From HLUCCA09 sp038745585 (GTDB lineage Bacteria > Pseudomonadota > Alphaproteobacteria > Rhodobacterales > Rhodobacteraceae), in the NCBI GenBank assembly GCA_038745585.1, contig JBCDLH010000004.1, positions 310,001 to 374,000 on the forward strand: DNA of 64,000 bases, written 5' to 3'. The notes beneath the pieces are model-generated. The model searched no databases. It was not told the origin of the DNA and saw only the letters and a program-made list of their open reading frames with translations. A program made the position numbers and the translations under genes. This document shows positions 44,401 through 51,686 of this stretch, in pieces (position 1 is the first letter of the stretch; each line of letters opens with the position of its first letter).

Positions 44401-44877
44401 TTTGCGACCCATGGGCTTTTGGCTGGGGATCTCGATGGCTTGAGCGAACCTGCCTTGGCGTTGACCCCCCCGGCATCCGACCAAGTCTCGACAGGTCCGG
44501 AGGGGAGCGATGACGGATTACTGACGGCTTCTGAGATTGCGCGCCTGCGCTTTGGTGCGGATTGGGTGATCCTGTCGGCCTGCGATACGTCGGGGAGTGC
44601 CAATTGGCGGGCGGGTCTCGATGGGCTGAACGGGCTTGTGGGGGCCTTTCTCATGGCCGGGGCGCGGGCGCTTTTGGTCTCCCATTGGCGAGTCGAAGAC
44701 GAGGTCGCGGTTCGGCTTTCGACACTCAGCGTCGATGCCGTCGCCGCTGGGGCAGGGCGGGCCGATGCGTTGCGCGCTGCGATGCGCTCGGTCGCCCGAG
44801 ACCCGTCGCGCGATGCCAGCGCGCTTCCACTCTCCCACCCAACAGTTTGGGCGCCGTTCTTCCTCGTTGGTTTCTGA
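41428..44877 (+). CDS. Exported TPR-CHAT protease
   Basis: A 1149-residue protein with a signal peptide (about 1-25, ending APAQ). Residues about 30-700 are TPR-like helical repeats (for example ARLAMALAEMGRLDEAAEVA and HRTSLMLGLARANAYGEAGR). The C-terminal CHAT domain (about 780-1149) has an intact caspase-like dyad: His995 in HFATHG and Cys1052 in LSACDTSG, then the conserved GLVGAFLMAGARALLVSHW. The start is TTG at 41428 with GGAG eight bases upstream. Family knowledge: TPR-CHAT proteins include the Craspase protease, but those are cytoplasmic and partner with a gRAMP effector absent here. Inference: TPRs bind a partner and control a periplasmic protease. It is the last gene of the plus arm. 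Confidence 0.88.
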   Translation: MPRGRLAVWLCVVCAALFATMAPAQTEDPAARGALSALAPELRDSAEQQDSARFIALLDLAAPLVIRDPELSVDETLTLLGAFRSLADRLDDPEPGIEAESWLFVFAETALGARHPVTVAARARLAMALAEMGRLDEAAEVAASGPTSADGRSILNALLATRLMEEGRHGEAIPLLEADLARDKALLGADNPELGLSIRLLAEAHIGVGDAAHAVTLLRPVYAWSRAGFYTAEMRAFIALTFGQALSAATLFDEAIPVLDAAHAATENALGAAHRTSLMLGLARANAYGEAGRIHSYDALMQRHFALAERADLSSVERAVTLEAHAERLMLDRRHRAALPVLRDLVKLSARDAGIDPLTGIRALRALGRASLLVDPLGDGRDHLVRAAAQSDALLGPDHVETLRAQADLINFRSDTADLAPSDAATVRRLLAEFRAGAVGRQGEDHAALRRFNAAADAQRAVPPTDAEIDLLRKLAAAEAAATGVISAEALPSRSNLIRARIEVGDFAGALQETEFYFRERSAGATNEIGLLTDGTFLDHRAQALLGLGRVREALDTMSRAVDAALTTRRWYFAQTRGGPAVDLDLWGTVGWRFADAAWHAAGDLSGEAAAVLSARAFETVQIAAFGPTEQAFAAAHIRRAQETPEAAAALAAWEAAMRAADLARIRRATDPASPAPLGFDAAETALAAAVPGLFDQFAADPMPWAGHDGRAVRDLVGPDEALVLIVPEPFALGAQEARGGFVFVATRERLAWARLALSRRDLTVAIRLLHDELDGRSGQAAPFTARAPVDPGRPALGVRGPLFDTDLSHSLYAALFGDPAVAGLLETKAHWILVPQSIAMNLPYAALVTEPTDAAPATGADLRAVSWLGLEKALTVLPSITALRERVDMPAAETRVPGDGLAYIGFGDPAFSGAVTAELRSAGEILAEGLNRARAVRRLPRLPGTNREVRYLASIFERSGSAAYLGAEASEAKLDALVQSRRLDRVGILHFATHGLLAGDLDGLSEPALALTPPASDQVSTGPEGSDDGLLTASEIARLRFGADWVILSACDTSGSANWRAGLDGLNGLVGAFLMAGARALLVSHWRVEDEVAVRLSTLSVDAVAAGAGRADALRAAMRSVARDPSRDASALPLSHPTVWAPFFLVGF

Positions 44878-44939
44878 GCGGCGTTGCAACGCGGCGCGCA
44901 CCACGGAAAAGGGGCGGGACAGAACAGTCCAAGACGGAA

Positions 44940-44967
44940 AAGGCCGGGACGTTTCCGCCCCGGCCTT
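44940..44967. terminator. Intrinsic terminator between convergent genes
   Basis: AAGGCCGGG (44940-44948) pairs perfectly with CCCGGCCTT (44959-44967) around a 10-base loop. On the minus strand the stem is followed by TTTTCCGTC, so it most likely ends the peptidoglycan-binding gene transcript; it could also slow readthrough from the CHAT gene. Confidence 0.72.
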
Positions 44968-45003
44968 CGTCAACTATTCGGATGTTTGGCTAGAGGCGCC
45001 GGC

Positions 45004-46506
45004 TCAGTTGGCGCCGAGGTTCAGCGGCGCAAGCTGCCGGTTGACGACGGGAACGACCGTCGGCGCCGCACCGCTCTGGGCGCGCTGGTTCACCATGCTG
45101 ACCGCGGCGCTGATGATCGCGGTCCGCTGGATGCTTTGGCTCGGCAGCACGGCAGGCGCTTCGTTGCGGCCGATGGATTCGAGGCCGACTGCGTACCAAG
45201 ACATCGCGACTTCGTTGTTCTCCGGCGTGCCGAAGCCTTCGCGCGCGTGGTGCGCCACCATTTCCGCAAAGGGCAGGCGGCCCGCGCCAACGAGCATCAA
45301 CGCGCCACTGAGGGCGACATCGGGGTCGTTGTTGCGGTAGCCAAGCCCGATGCACACCGCGCCGTATTCCGAGGCGGCGGCCGGGTCTGTCAGGCCAAAG
45401 CTGCCGGAAACGCCAGACGCCTCCGCGATGACACCGTCGAGCGACTTGCCGGCAAGCGTGCCGCGCAGCGGGTCCATGGCGGAGGAGATCGTCTCGCACG
45501 AGGCCATCAGCTCTTCCTCAGAGGCGCGCGCGACACTCAGTGTCGAGGAGACCTGCCCCATAAGGTAGGTGCGCGCGTCGCAGAACTGTTCGCCGAGCGC
45601 TTGGTCTGGGTCAGTCATCGCGTTGGCGAGGATCTGGCCGCCGTTGGTCTGGGTCGAGAGCTTTACGAAATCGCAATGCTCTTCCATCGAAACGGTCACC
45701 TCGCCGATCCGCTCGATGGGCGCAAGCGATGCGATTTGTCCCTGGCCCGTGCTGATCGCCGGCGGCGTTTGCTCGGGCATGTTGCGCACGATCGTGCCAG
45801 AGCCGTCATGGGTCACGCCATGGCCGACTGTCCCGTTGTGCTGAGGTACCTGGCCGCCGACCGTACCACCATGGGCCCCATAGGCGCCGGCGAGCGTTCC
45901 GCCAACCGCACCGGCCCCCGTGCCGCCGTGAAGCCCCGTACCGCCATGCGCGGCATAGGGCCCGACGCCGGCATTGCGGGCGAACCGGTCATAATAGCTC
46001 GGGTCAGCATGGGCGCGCACCAAGCCGGGCATCCCCTCCCGCTCGAAAAGGCCGGGGTAGCGCCCGTGGTGCGTCCCTTGCGTAAAGGAGGCGTGAGCGC
46101 CGAGGAGCGCCTGTTCTTCAAACGGGTTGAGACTGCCGGTGATCGGATAGCCCATGGCTGCCTGAAAGTTGCGCATGCCGGCGGCGGTCTTCTGCCCGTA
46201 CAGGCCGTCGGCCTCCCCGACATTGTAACCCATCCCGTTCAGCGCCTGCTGAACGGAGGCGCGTTGCTGGCGCTCCGCCGACCAGGGACGCGGTGCCGTC
46301 CGTGCCGAAGAGCTTTGGGTGCTCCGGGTGGTCGACGATCTTGCTTGGCTGTTGCGGGCCGCGTTGCCGATGATGATCCCGGCAGCCACCCCGCCGAGGA
46401 TCTTTGCCGCGTCGTTGGCCCGGGCTTCTTGAACGGGAAAAGCAAATGCAATCGATGTCGCTGCGGCAAGGGCCACTGCGCTGTTCATAAATTTCTGAGT
46501 ATTCAT
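45004..46506 (-). CDS. Exported peptidoglycan-binding protein, Gly/His-rich middle, unknown C-terminal domain
   Basis: A 500-residue protein with a signal peptide (about 1-30, ending ARA). A short hydrophobic Gly-rich segment (ILGGVAAGIIIGNAA) and a Ser/Thr linker precede a peptidoglycan-binding domain (about 78-130) with QQALNGMGYNVGEADGLYG and KTAAGMRNFQ. Next come a Gly/His/Thr-rich low-complexity section (about 185-235) and a C-terminal helical domain (about 265-480). ATG at 46506 follows GGAGG five bases upstream; the longer frame to 46896 is rejected. It is convergent with the CHAT gene. Its PG-binding unit and secretion parallel the caspase/Sel1 protein at 3886, so it may be a satellite of the protease locus. 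Confidence 0.8.
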   Translation of the reverse strand: MNTQKFMNSAVALAAATSIAFAFPVQEARANDAAKILGGVAAGIIIGNAARNSQARSSTTRSTQSSSARTAPRPWSAERQQRASVQQALNGMGYNVGEADGLYGQKTAAGMRNFQAAMGYPITGSLNPFEEQALLGAHASFTQGTHHGRYPGLFEREGMPGLVRAHADPSYYDRFARNAGVGPYAAHGGTGLHGGTGAGAVGGTLAGAYGAHGGTVGGQVPQHNGTVGHGVTHDGSGTIVRNMPEQTPPAISTGQGQIASLAPIERIGEVTVSMEEHCDFVKLSTQTNGGQILANAMTDPDQALGEQFCDARTYLMGQVSSTLSVARASEEELMASCETISSAMDPLRGTLAGKSLDGVIAEASGVSGSFGLTDPAAASEYGAVCIGLGYRNNDPDVALSGALMLVGAGRLPFAEMVAHHAREGFGTPENNEVAMSWYAVGLESIGRNEAPAVLPSQSIQRTAIISAAVSMVNQRAQSGAAPTVVPVVNRQLAPLNLGAN

Positions 46507-46879
46507 CCTGACCTCCAACGTGGGCGTTCCGTATGGTCTGTCCCTAGCACCTGGATCGCAGCAACGCAGGTCACAAAAAAAGTAAGGCCGTCGACAAGGC
46601 GACGCTTTTCCTGACCCCGACCAAATCCGCGCGAATCGATCCCCTGGCGTCGAGATTAGCATTTCGCCCTGTGAGGCAACATGCCTCCGGTCCTTATTGG
46701 GCGTCTTGCCCCTCAGGCTTGGGCGTTTTGCAGCTCGGGGAGAGCGCCAAGACCGCCTTTTGCGCTGGGGCTGCCCTTTCGGCGGACGGTCGAGACCAGG
46801 GACGGGTTTGCCGACCAATTCTCGGCCACGCAGTTGAGGCATGTGCTTCGGACGATCGCCAGCTCCGGTGAACGCCAGT
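46507..46879. other. Intergenic region upstream of peptidoglycan-binding gene
   Basis: A 373-base gene-free stretch between the lacI-type stop and the peptidoglycan-binding start, both on the minus strand. A weak hairpin CGTCG/CGACG (46589-46604) is followed on the minus strand by a T-run (GCCTTACTTTTTTT) and could terminate the regulator transcript. The promoter of the peptidoglycan-binding gene should lie between that hairpin and 46520, but no good box is visible. Confidence 0.35.
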
Positions 46880-47899
46880 CTAGGTGGTATCGCCATGTCT
46901 CACTGACGTAAGAAGAGGTTTGGCCGGTGGCGCGACGCCAGAACCGTTCATAATCCACTGCGCCGCTGCCGCACCGATCTCGTAGCGCGGGGTTTCTGTT
47001 GTTGTGATCCGCTTCGGCAGCGCGGCGAGAAAGCCGAGACCGTTGAACCCGGCAAGGGCGACGTCTTCGGGCACGTGCAGTCCCTCGGCCAAGCAGTACA
47101 TCAAGCCGCCAGCGGCAAGGTCATCATTCGCGTAGTAGATCGCGTCGGGCCGATCCGTGCCTCGCATGAGATCTGCCGTCATTTGCCGCCCGGCGAGCAT
47201 CGAAGATGGCTCATCAGACGTCGTTGCCCCGATCAATCGCGCACCCGCGCCGCAGACGCACTCGCGAAAGGCGTCGAACCGTTTGGTCGCACGCAGGTCG
47301 AGACCGCCCTGGCTTGCCGCGTAGCCAAAGCGCCGATAGCCGCGGGCAAGCATGTGCTGGGCCATGTCGCGGCCTGCCGCGCTCTGCGAAAATCCGAAAC
47401 AGCCGGAGATCGGTGCTCCATCGGTATCCATGATTTCGGCTACGCGGACCCCCGTGCGGCTCACGATCTGACGCAGCGCCTTGGTGTGTTCGAGACCCGG
47501 CAAGATCAGCCCTCGTGGGCGCCACGACAGCATATCGAAGACGAGATCTTCCTCGGTTTGTAGCGAGTACTCCGAGACACCAAAAACCGGACGGAGGCCG
47601 CTTTCGTCGAGCGTCTCGCTGATCCCAGCGAGGACTTCGGTGAAAACCCGGTTCTGCAATGTGGGCACGACGACGCCGACGAGGGGATTGTCGTAGGACG
47701 CATTCCCTCCGGCCAAGCGATTATGCACATAGCCAATATCCCGCGCCGCCTGCACAACCTCATGCCGCACATCTTTCGAAATGTAGCCAGCGCCCCGCAT
47801 CACCCGCGACACCGTCATCTGGCTGACGCCGGCAAGCCGCGCGACGTCGTGCATGGTGGGTTGGTGTTCGGCTGTTGTGCCCGCTCTGCGCCGTGCCAT
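46880..47899 (-). CDS. LacI/GntR-type transcriptional repressor of the acid-sugar regulon
   Basis: A 339-residue LacI-family regulator. The helix-turn-helix lies at about 15-35 (MHDVARLAGVSQMTVSRVMR), followed by the hinge and a periplasmic-binding-protein-like sensor domain that begins near NPLVGVVVPTLQNRVF and includes AIYYANDDLAAGGLMY. The YISKDVR and GYVHNRLAGGN segments are typical of GntR/IdnR-like members. ATG at 47899 follows AGGGGC. It is divergent from the transport operon, and two matching palindromes lie in the gap. Expected role: repress the operon until a sugar acid or lactone binds. The ligand is unknown. Confidence 0.92.
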   Translation of the reverse strand: MARRRAGTTAEHQPTMHDVARLAGVSQMTVSRVMRGAGYISKDVRHEVVQAARDIGYVHNRLAGGNASYDNPLVGVVVPTLQNRVFTEVLAGISETLDESGLRPVFGVSEYSLQTEEDLVFDMLSWRPRGLILPGLEHTKALRQIVSRTGVRVAEIMDTDGAPISGCFGFSQSAAGRDMAQHMLARGYRRFGYAASQGGLDLRATKRFDAFRECVCGAGARLIGATTSDEPSSMLAGRQMTADLMRGTDRPDAIYYANDDLAAGGLMYCLAEGLHVPEDVALAGFNGLGFLAALPKRITTTETPRYEIGAAAAQWIMNGSGVAPPAKPLLTSVRHGDTT

Positions 47900-47947
47900 C
47901 CTGCCCCTTTTAATGCCCCAGGTTCCCGCCGCACGGAAAGAAGTGCC

Positions 47948-47976
47948 TTGACGCATGTTTACATAAACAGATACCA
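47948..47976 (+). promoter_or_regulatory. Candidate promoter of transport operon
   Basis: TTGACG (47948-47953) is a good -35 box. With 16-17 bases of spacing, GATACC/ATACCA (47970-47976) is a moderate -10. Operator 1 lies exactly between the two boxes, which would block RNA polymerase when the LacI-type protein binds. The assignment rests on this geometry. Confidence 0.45.
47956..47969. promoter_or_regulatory. LacI-type operator 1
   Basis: TGTTTACATAAACA is a palindrome (TGTTTA-N2-TAAACA) between the divergent repressor and binding-protein genes. Its reverse complement equals operator 2 exactly, and it overlaps the spacer of the candidate promoter. Confidence 0.78.
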
Positions 47977-47987
47977 ATCGGGCAATG

Positions 47988-48001
47988 TGTTTATGTAAAC
48001 A
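47988..48001. promoter_or_regulatory. LacI-type operator 2
   Basis: TGTTTATGTAAACA, extended to a 20-base palindrome ATGTG...CACAT (47985-48004), broken only at the two central bases. The centre lies 32 bases from operator 1, about three helical turns, so two dimers could bind the same DNA face. Confidence 0.8.
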
Positions 48002-48052
48002 CATACAAGAATGAAAACGATGACAGGGCGTAAGCTCTGGGGGAGGAGACCC

Positions 48053-49132
48053 ATGAGAAAACTGCTTTTGACCTGTGCAATGACACTCGCGTGGACCGGG
48101 TTGGCATCGGCCGAGACCTATCGGGCAGAGTGCTTTGCCCCCGCGCCCGGCACGTCGACAATTTCCTATGAGGCCAAAGACGGCCCCTATAAGCTGGCCT
48201 TTGTGAATGGGTTTGCCGGAAACGATTGGCGCATTCAGGCGATCCAGTCGGCCAAGGCCTGGGCCGAACGACCCGAGAATGCGGCGAAGATCGACGAATT
48301 CACCGTCGTTTCCGTCGGCAATGACAGCGCCGCCCAGATCGCCGCAATCGACAACTTCATCGCCGCTGGCTTCGACGCGATCACGTTCATCGCCGTCAAC
48401 CCGACGGCGTTTGAGCCCGTGATCCGCCGGGCCGAGCGCGCAGGAACAATCCTTGTGCCCTTCGACAACGTGCTCGACACTGACCGGGTCGTGCAGGTCA
48501 ACGAAAGCCAGATGGACCTCGGCGCGCTTAAGGCGCAAACGGTGATGGACCTTCTGGGCGGCGAGGCCGATAAGATCCTGATGGTGAATGGACTGCCAGG
48601 CAATGCGACCGACCGGGATCGCCGGCTTGGGATGATGAGTGTCTTGGAAGACGTTGACGGGCTCGAAATCGTCGAAGTCGTTGGCAATTGGGACACCGGC
48701 ACGAGCCAAAAGGTCGTCGCCGACGCGCTGGCGACCCATGGTGAGTTTGACGCCGTCGTCTCGCAGCACGGCTCAGCGGGCACGATCAATGCGATGCAGG
48801 CGGCGGGCCACCCGATCGTGCCGATGGGCGTCGATGGCGAGAACGGCGTCCGCATGCTGATGAGCGAACTCGGCATTCCGGGCGTATCGGCCAGCCAGGC
48901 ACCGGCCATGTCGGCGGTGGCGCTCGATGCGGCAGTGGCGCTGCTCGAAGGCAACGTACTGCCCCAGACGATCTTCCTGCCCATCCCGCAAGTGATGTCG
49001 GACGATCTGCAAGCGGGGGTGAACTACTTTCCCGACTTGCCGAAATCCTTCAACACCGGGACAGGCTTTGCCGAGTGCTTTGAGCTCTTCTCACCCGAAG
49101 AGCTTCTGGGCCAAACGCCCGATAACAGCTAG
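48053..49132 (+). CDS. Sugar ABC transporter periplasmic binding protein
   Basis: A 359-residue periplasmic binding protein with a signal peptide (about 1-20, ending ASA). The mature part has the ribose/xylose-type fold: YKLAFVNGFAGNDWRIQAIQ, then DSAAQIAAIDNFIAAGFDAI and ADKILMVNGLPGNATDRDRR. ATG at 48053 is preceded by GGGAGGAG and is preferred over 48011, which would lie next to the operators. It is the first gene of the LacI-controlled operon and presumably captures a sugar or sugar lactone for the two permeases. The ligand is not known; downstream enzymes suggest a four-carbon acid or a lactone. Confidence 0.9.
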   Translation: MRKLLLTCAMTLAWTGLASAETYRAECFAPAPGTSTISYEAKDGPYKLAFVNGFAGNDWRIQAIQSAKAWAERPENAAKIDEFTVVSVGNDSAAQIAAIDNFIAAGFDAITFIAVNPTAFEPVIRRAERAGTILVPFDNVLDTDRVVQVNESQMDLGALKAQTVMDLLGGEADKILMVNGLPGNATDRDRRLGMMSVLEDVDGLEIVEVVGNWDTGTSQKVVADALATHGEFDAVVSQHGSAGTINAMQAAGHPIVPMGVDGENGVRMLMSELGIPGVSASQAPAMSAVALDAAVALLEGNVLPQTIFLPIPQVMSDDLQAGVNYFPDLPKSFNTGTGFAECFELFSPEELLGQTPDNS

Positions 49133-49189
49133 GGCATTGGACGGTCGGCGGCGCGCATGTGCGCCGCTGGTCGTGCCGGAGCGGCGGAG

Positions 49190-50731
49190 ATGGATGCGCG
49201 CGAGACCCCCCTTCTTGAGATGCAGGACATCGACATGGAGTTTGGCGCGACGCGTGCGCTCGACGGCGTGAACTTTGCTTGCCAGACCGGGGAGATCCAC
49301 GCCGTTTTGGGGGAGAACGGTGCCGGCAAATCGACTCTGATGAAGCTGATCGCGGGCGTGCTCCAACCAACGCGCGGGGTTATCCGGCTCGGCGCAGAGG
49401 TGGTCCACCTGACCTCGCCCGCCCGCGCGCTTGAGCGGGGCCTCGTCTGCATGTTTCAAGAGCTTTCGCTCGTCCCGGACCTTACGGTTCGCGAAAACCT
49501 TCTGTTCGGCGCGCCTGGACGCGGTCTCGGCTGGCTCCGGCGTAATACGCTTTCGCAGGCCGCGGGACTGTTGCAGCGCATCGGCGGGGCAGACATTCGG
49601 CTTGGCGCGCGCGTCTCCGATCTTTCATTGCCCCAGCGCCAGCAAGTCGAAATCGTCAAAGCGCTGACGAAAAAGCCGCGTCTTCTGATCCTCGATGAGG
49701 CGACCTCGGCGCTGAATGCGCAGGTGGTGGAACAGGTCTTCAACCTGATCCGGGCCGAGCGCGATGCCGGGACGGCCGTGCTCTTCATATCGCATCGCTT
49801 TCATGAGATCGAAGCGTTGGCGGACCGCGTCTCGGTTTTTCGCAATGGCCAGCGCGTGGCCACCTTCGACAAAGGCGCACACGATTATGGCGAGATCATC
49901 AACATGATGGTCGGCCAGAAGATCGAAGAACTCTTCCCGCCGAAGCCGCCGGCGCGAAACGACACTGCGCCAGTCCTTGAGGTGTCCGGCTTCTCGTGGG
50001 AGGGCGCCGTGCGCGACATCAGCCTCACGGTCCGCCGCGGGCAGATCGTCGGCCTTGGTGGGCTCGACGGCCAAGGACAGGGCGCCTTCCTTATGGGGCT
50101 CTTCGGGTTGCTGAAAAAGGCTGATGGCCGGATCCGTGTCGCCGACGCGGAGGTGACCATTCCAAGCCCGAAAGCCGCGAAACAGCCTGAGGTCGGCCTT
50201 GCTTTCATCCCCGAAGACCGCAAAACCGAGGGCTTGATCCAAGACCAGAGCATCCGCGAAAACCTCGAACTCGCCGCGCTCGGCCGGAGCGATCTCGAGG
50301 CCAGCGATATGGGCCTCTATCAAGGTGCGCTTGACCAACTTGCGCTGAAGCACGGCGGGTTTGATCTGCCGGTCTCATCCCTTTCGGGCGGCAACCAGCA
50401 AAAGGTGGTGTTGGCCAAGTGGCTGGCGCTGGCGCCGCGCTGTCTGCTGCTGGCCGACCCCACACGGGGTATCGACGTCAAGACCAAGACCGAGATCTAT
50501 GCCATGTTGCGGCGCCTAGCCGACCAGGGCACAGCCATTCTGCTCCTCAGCACCGACTATGAAGAGCTGATACAGCTCTGCGACGAGACGCATGTCTTCT
50601 TTGATGGGCGCATCGTCGCCTCGCTTTCGGGCGAAACGCTCACGCCGCAGAACATCATCGCAGCGTCGCTGAACATGCGCCCCGAGGCCGACGCCCCGGC
50701 GCAGCCGGAAAGGGCAGCCGCGCATGGGTGA
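49190..50731 (+). CDS. Sugar ABC transporter ATP-binding protein (two fused ABC domains, RbsA/MglA type)
   Basis: A 513-residue protein with two ABC domains. The first has Walker A GENGAGKS, signature-region LSLPQRQQ and Walker B LLILDEATSALN. The second has a degenerate Walker A (GGLDGQGQ) as in RbsA-type proteins, with LSGGNQQK and LLLADPTRGID. ATG at 49190 follows GGAG; 49157 is the longer alternative. Role: energises sugar import through the two permeases. It overlaps the first permease gene by eight bases. A C-terminal Asp/Ala/Pro/Glu tail is present without obvious function. Confidence 0.92.
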   Translation: MDARETPLLEMQDIDMEFGATRALDGVNFACQTGEIHAVLGENGAGKSTLMKLIAGVLQPTRGVIRLGAEVVHLTSPARALERGLVCMFQELSLVPDLTVRENLLFGAPGRGLGWLRRNTLSQAAGLLQRIGGADIRLGARVSDLSLPQRQQVEIVKALTKKPRLLILDEATSALNAQVVEQVFNLIRAERDAGTAVLFISHRFHEIEALADRVSVFRNGQRVATFDKGAHDYGEIINMMVGQKIEELFPPKPPARNDTAPVLEVSGFSWEGAVRDISLTVRRGQIVGLGGLDGQGQGAFLMGLFGLLKKADGRIRVADAEVTIPSPKAAKQPEVGLAFIPEDRKTEGLIQDQSIRENLELAALGRSDLEASDMGLYQGALDQLALKHGGFDLPVSSLSGGNQQKVVLAKWLALAPRCLLLADPTRGIDVKTKTEIYAMLRRLADQGTAILLLSTDYEELIQLCDETHVFFDGRIVASLSGETLTPQNIIAASLNMRPEADAPAQPERAAAHG

Positions 50732-51686
50732 TTACGTTCGGGCAAATCGGCGCGAAGTGATCGCTGGCGTGGTTTTGATCGTCCTTCTCGCCCTCTATCT
50801 GACAACGCATCCACGCGGGGCGTCGACCTATGTGCTGACGATCTGGGCAAACCAATGCCTGATCCTCGGCTTGGCGGCGGCTGCACAGTTCTTTGCCGTG
50901 GTCGTACGGGGGATCGACCTCTCCGTCGGCGCGGTCATGGCGCTCACGAATTGCCTTGCCTCCTATGTCCTCGACGGCTCCGCCCTCGGGATCGCTTTTG
51001 GCATGGTGCTCGTTGTCGCCGCAGGGGCGCTGTGTGGCTTATTAAACGGGCTCATCGTCGTATTCGGCCGTATTCAGCCCATCGTGGTGACGCTCGCGAC
51101 AGCGTCGATCTTTGTCGGCATCGCGCTGCTTCTTCGTCCGACGCCGGGGGGCGCGGTGAATTATGACCTCGCCGACGCGATCACGCTCGATGTCTTGGGC
51201 ATTCCGATGGCGCTGATCCTGACGGGTGTCGTCGTCTTTGTGTTCTGGCTTCCGTTTCGGCGCACCGGCCTCGGGCTTGGGCTCTATGCGCTCGGCTCCT
51301 CCGAGCAGGCCACGTTTCAATCCGGCTTCGATGTGCGTCTTATCCGCGTCGCCGCGTTCACATTGGCGGGCGTTTTCGGCGGTCTGGCAGGGCTCTTTTA
51401 CAGCTTCGTGACGACGACTGGGGATGCCGGCATCGCGGCCAGTTTTACGCTCAACTCTATCGCAGCCGTGGTCTTAGGCGGGGTGCTTTTGCGCGGTGGC
51501 GTCGGTTCGCTGATCGGGGCGCTTGCGGGCGCCTTTATCCTCAAGACCATCGCGTCGCTCATGTTCTTCTCTGGCGTGCCCTCGTTGGCCCAGCCGCTTT
51601 TCGAGGGCCTGATCCTTGCGATGGCGATTGCCGTTGGAGGTGCGGATGTCTTGCGTGCCCGAAACAGGCTGGAGGTCTTTGGATGA
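50724..51686 (+). CDS. Sugar ABC transporter permease 1
   Basis: A 320-residue BPD_transp_2-family permease with about eight to ten membrane segments. Conserved features include VVRGIDLSVGAVMAL and the cytoplasmic coupling region with ALGSSEQATFQSGFDV, which contacts the ATPase. It forms half of the import channel with permease 2. The start overlaps the ATPase stop by eight bases, and the stop overlaps permease 2 (ATGA). Confidence 0.9.
   Translation: MGDYVRANRREVIAGVVLIVLLALYLTTHPRGASTYVLTIWANQCLILGLAAAAQFFAVVVRGIDLSVGAVMALTNCLASYVLDGSALGIAFGMVLVVAAGALCGLLNGLIVVFGRIQPIVVTLATASIFVGIALLLRPTPGGAVNYDLADAITLDVLGIPMALILTGVVVFVFWLPFRRTGLGLGLYALGSSEQATFQSGFDVRLIRVAAFTLAGVFGGLAGLFYSFVTTTGDAGIAASFTLNSIAAVVLGGVLLRGGVGSLIGALAGAFILKTIASLMFFSGVPSLAQPLFEGLILAMAIAVGGADVLRARNRLEVFG

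Noticed and set aside
41428..44877. TPR-CHAT protein as part of a type III-E CRISPR (Craspase) system
   Set aside because: No gRAMP/Cas7-11, Cas1 or CRISPR array is present, and this protein has a signal peptide.
44884..46614. 576-codon plus-strand open frame opposite the peptidoglycan-binding gene
   Set aside because: Antisense shadow; the minus-strand gene has a signal peptide, GGAGG site and peptidoglycan-binding motifs.
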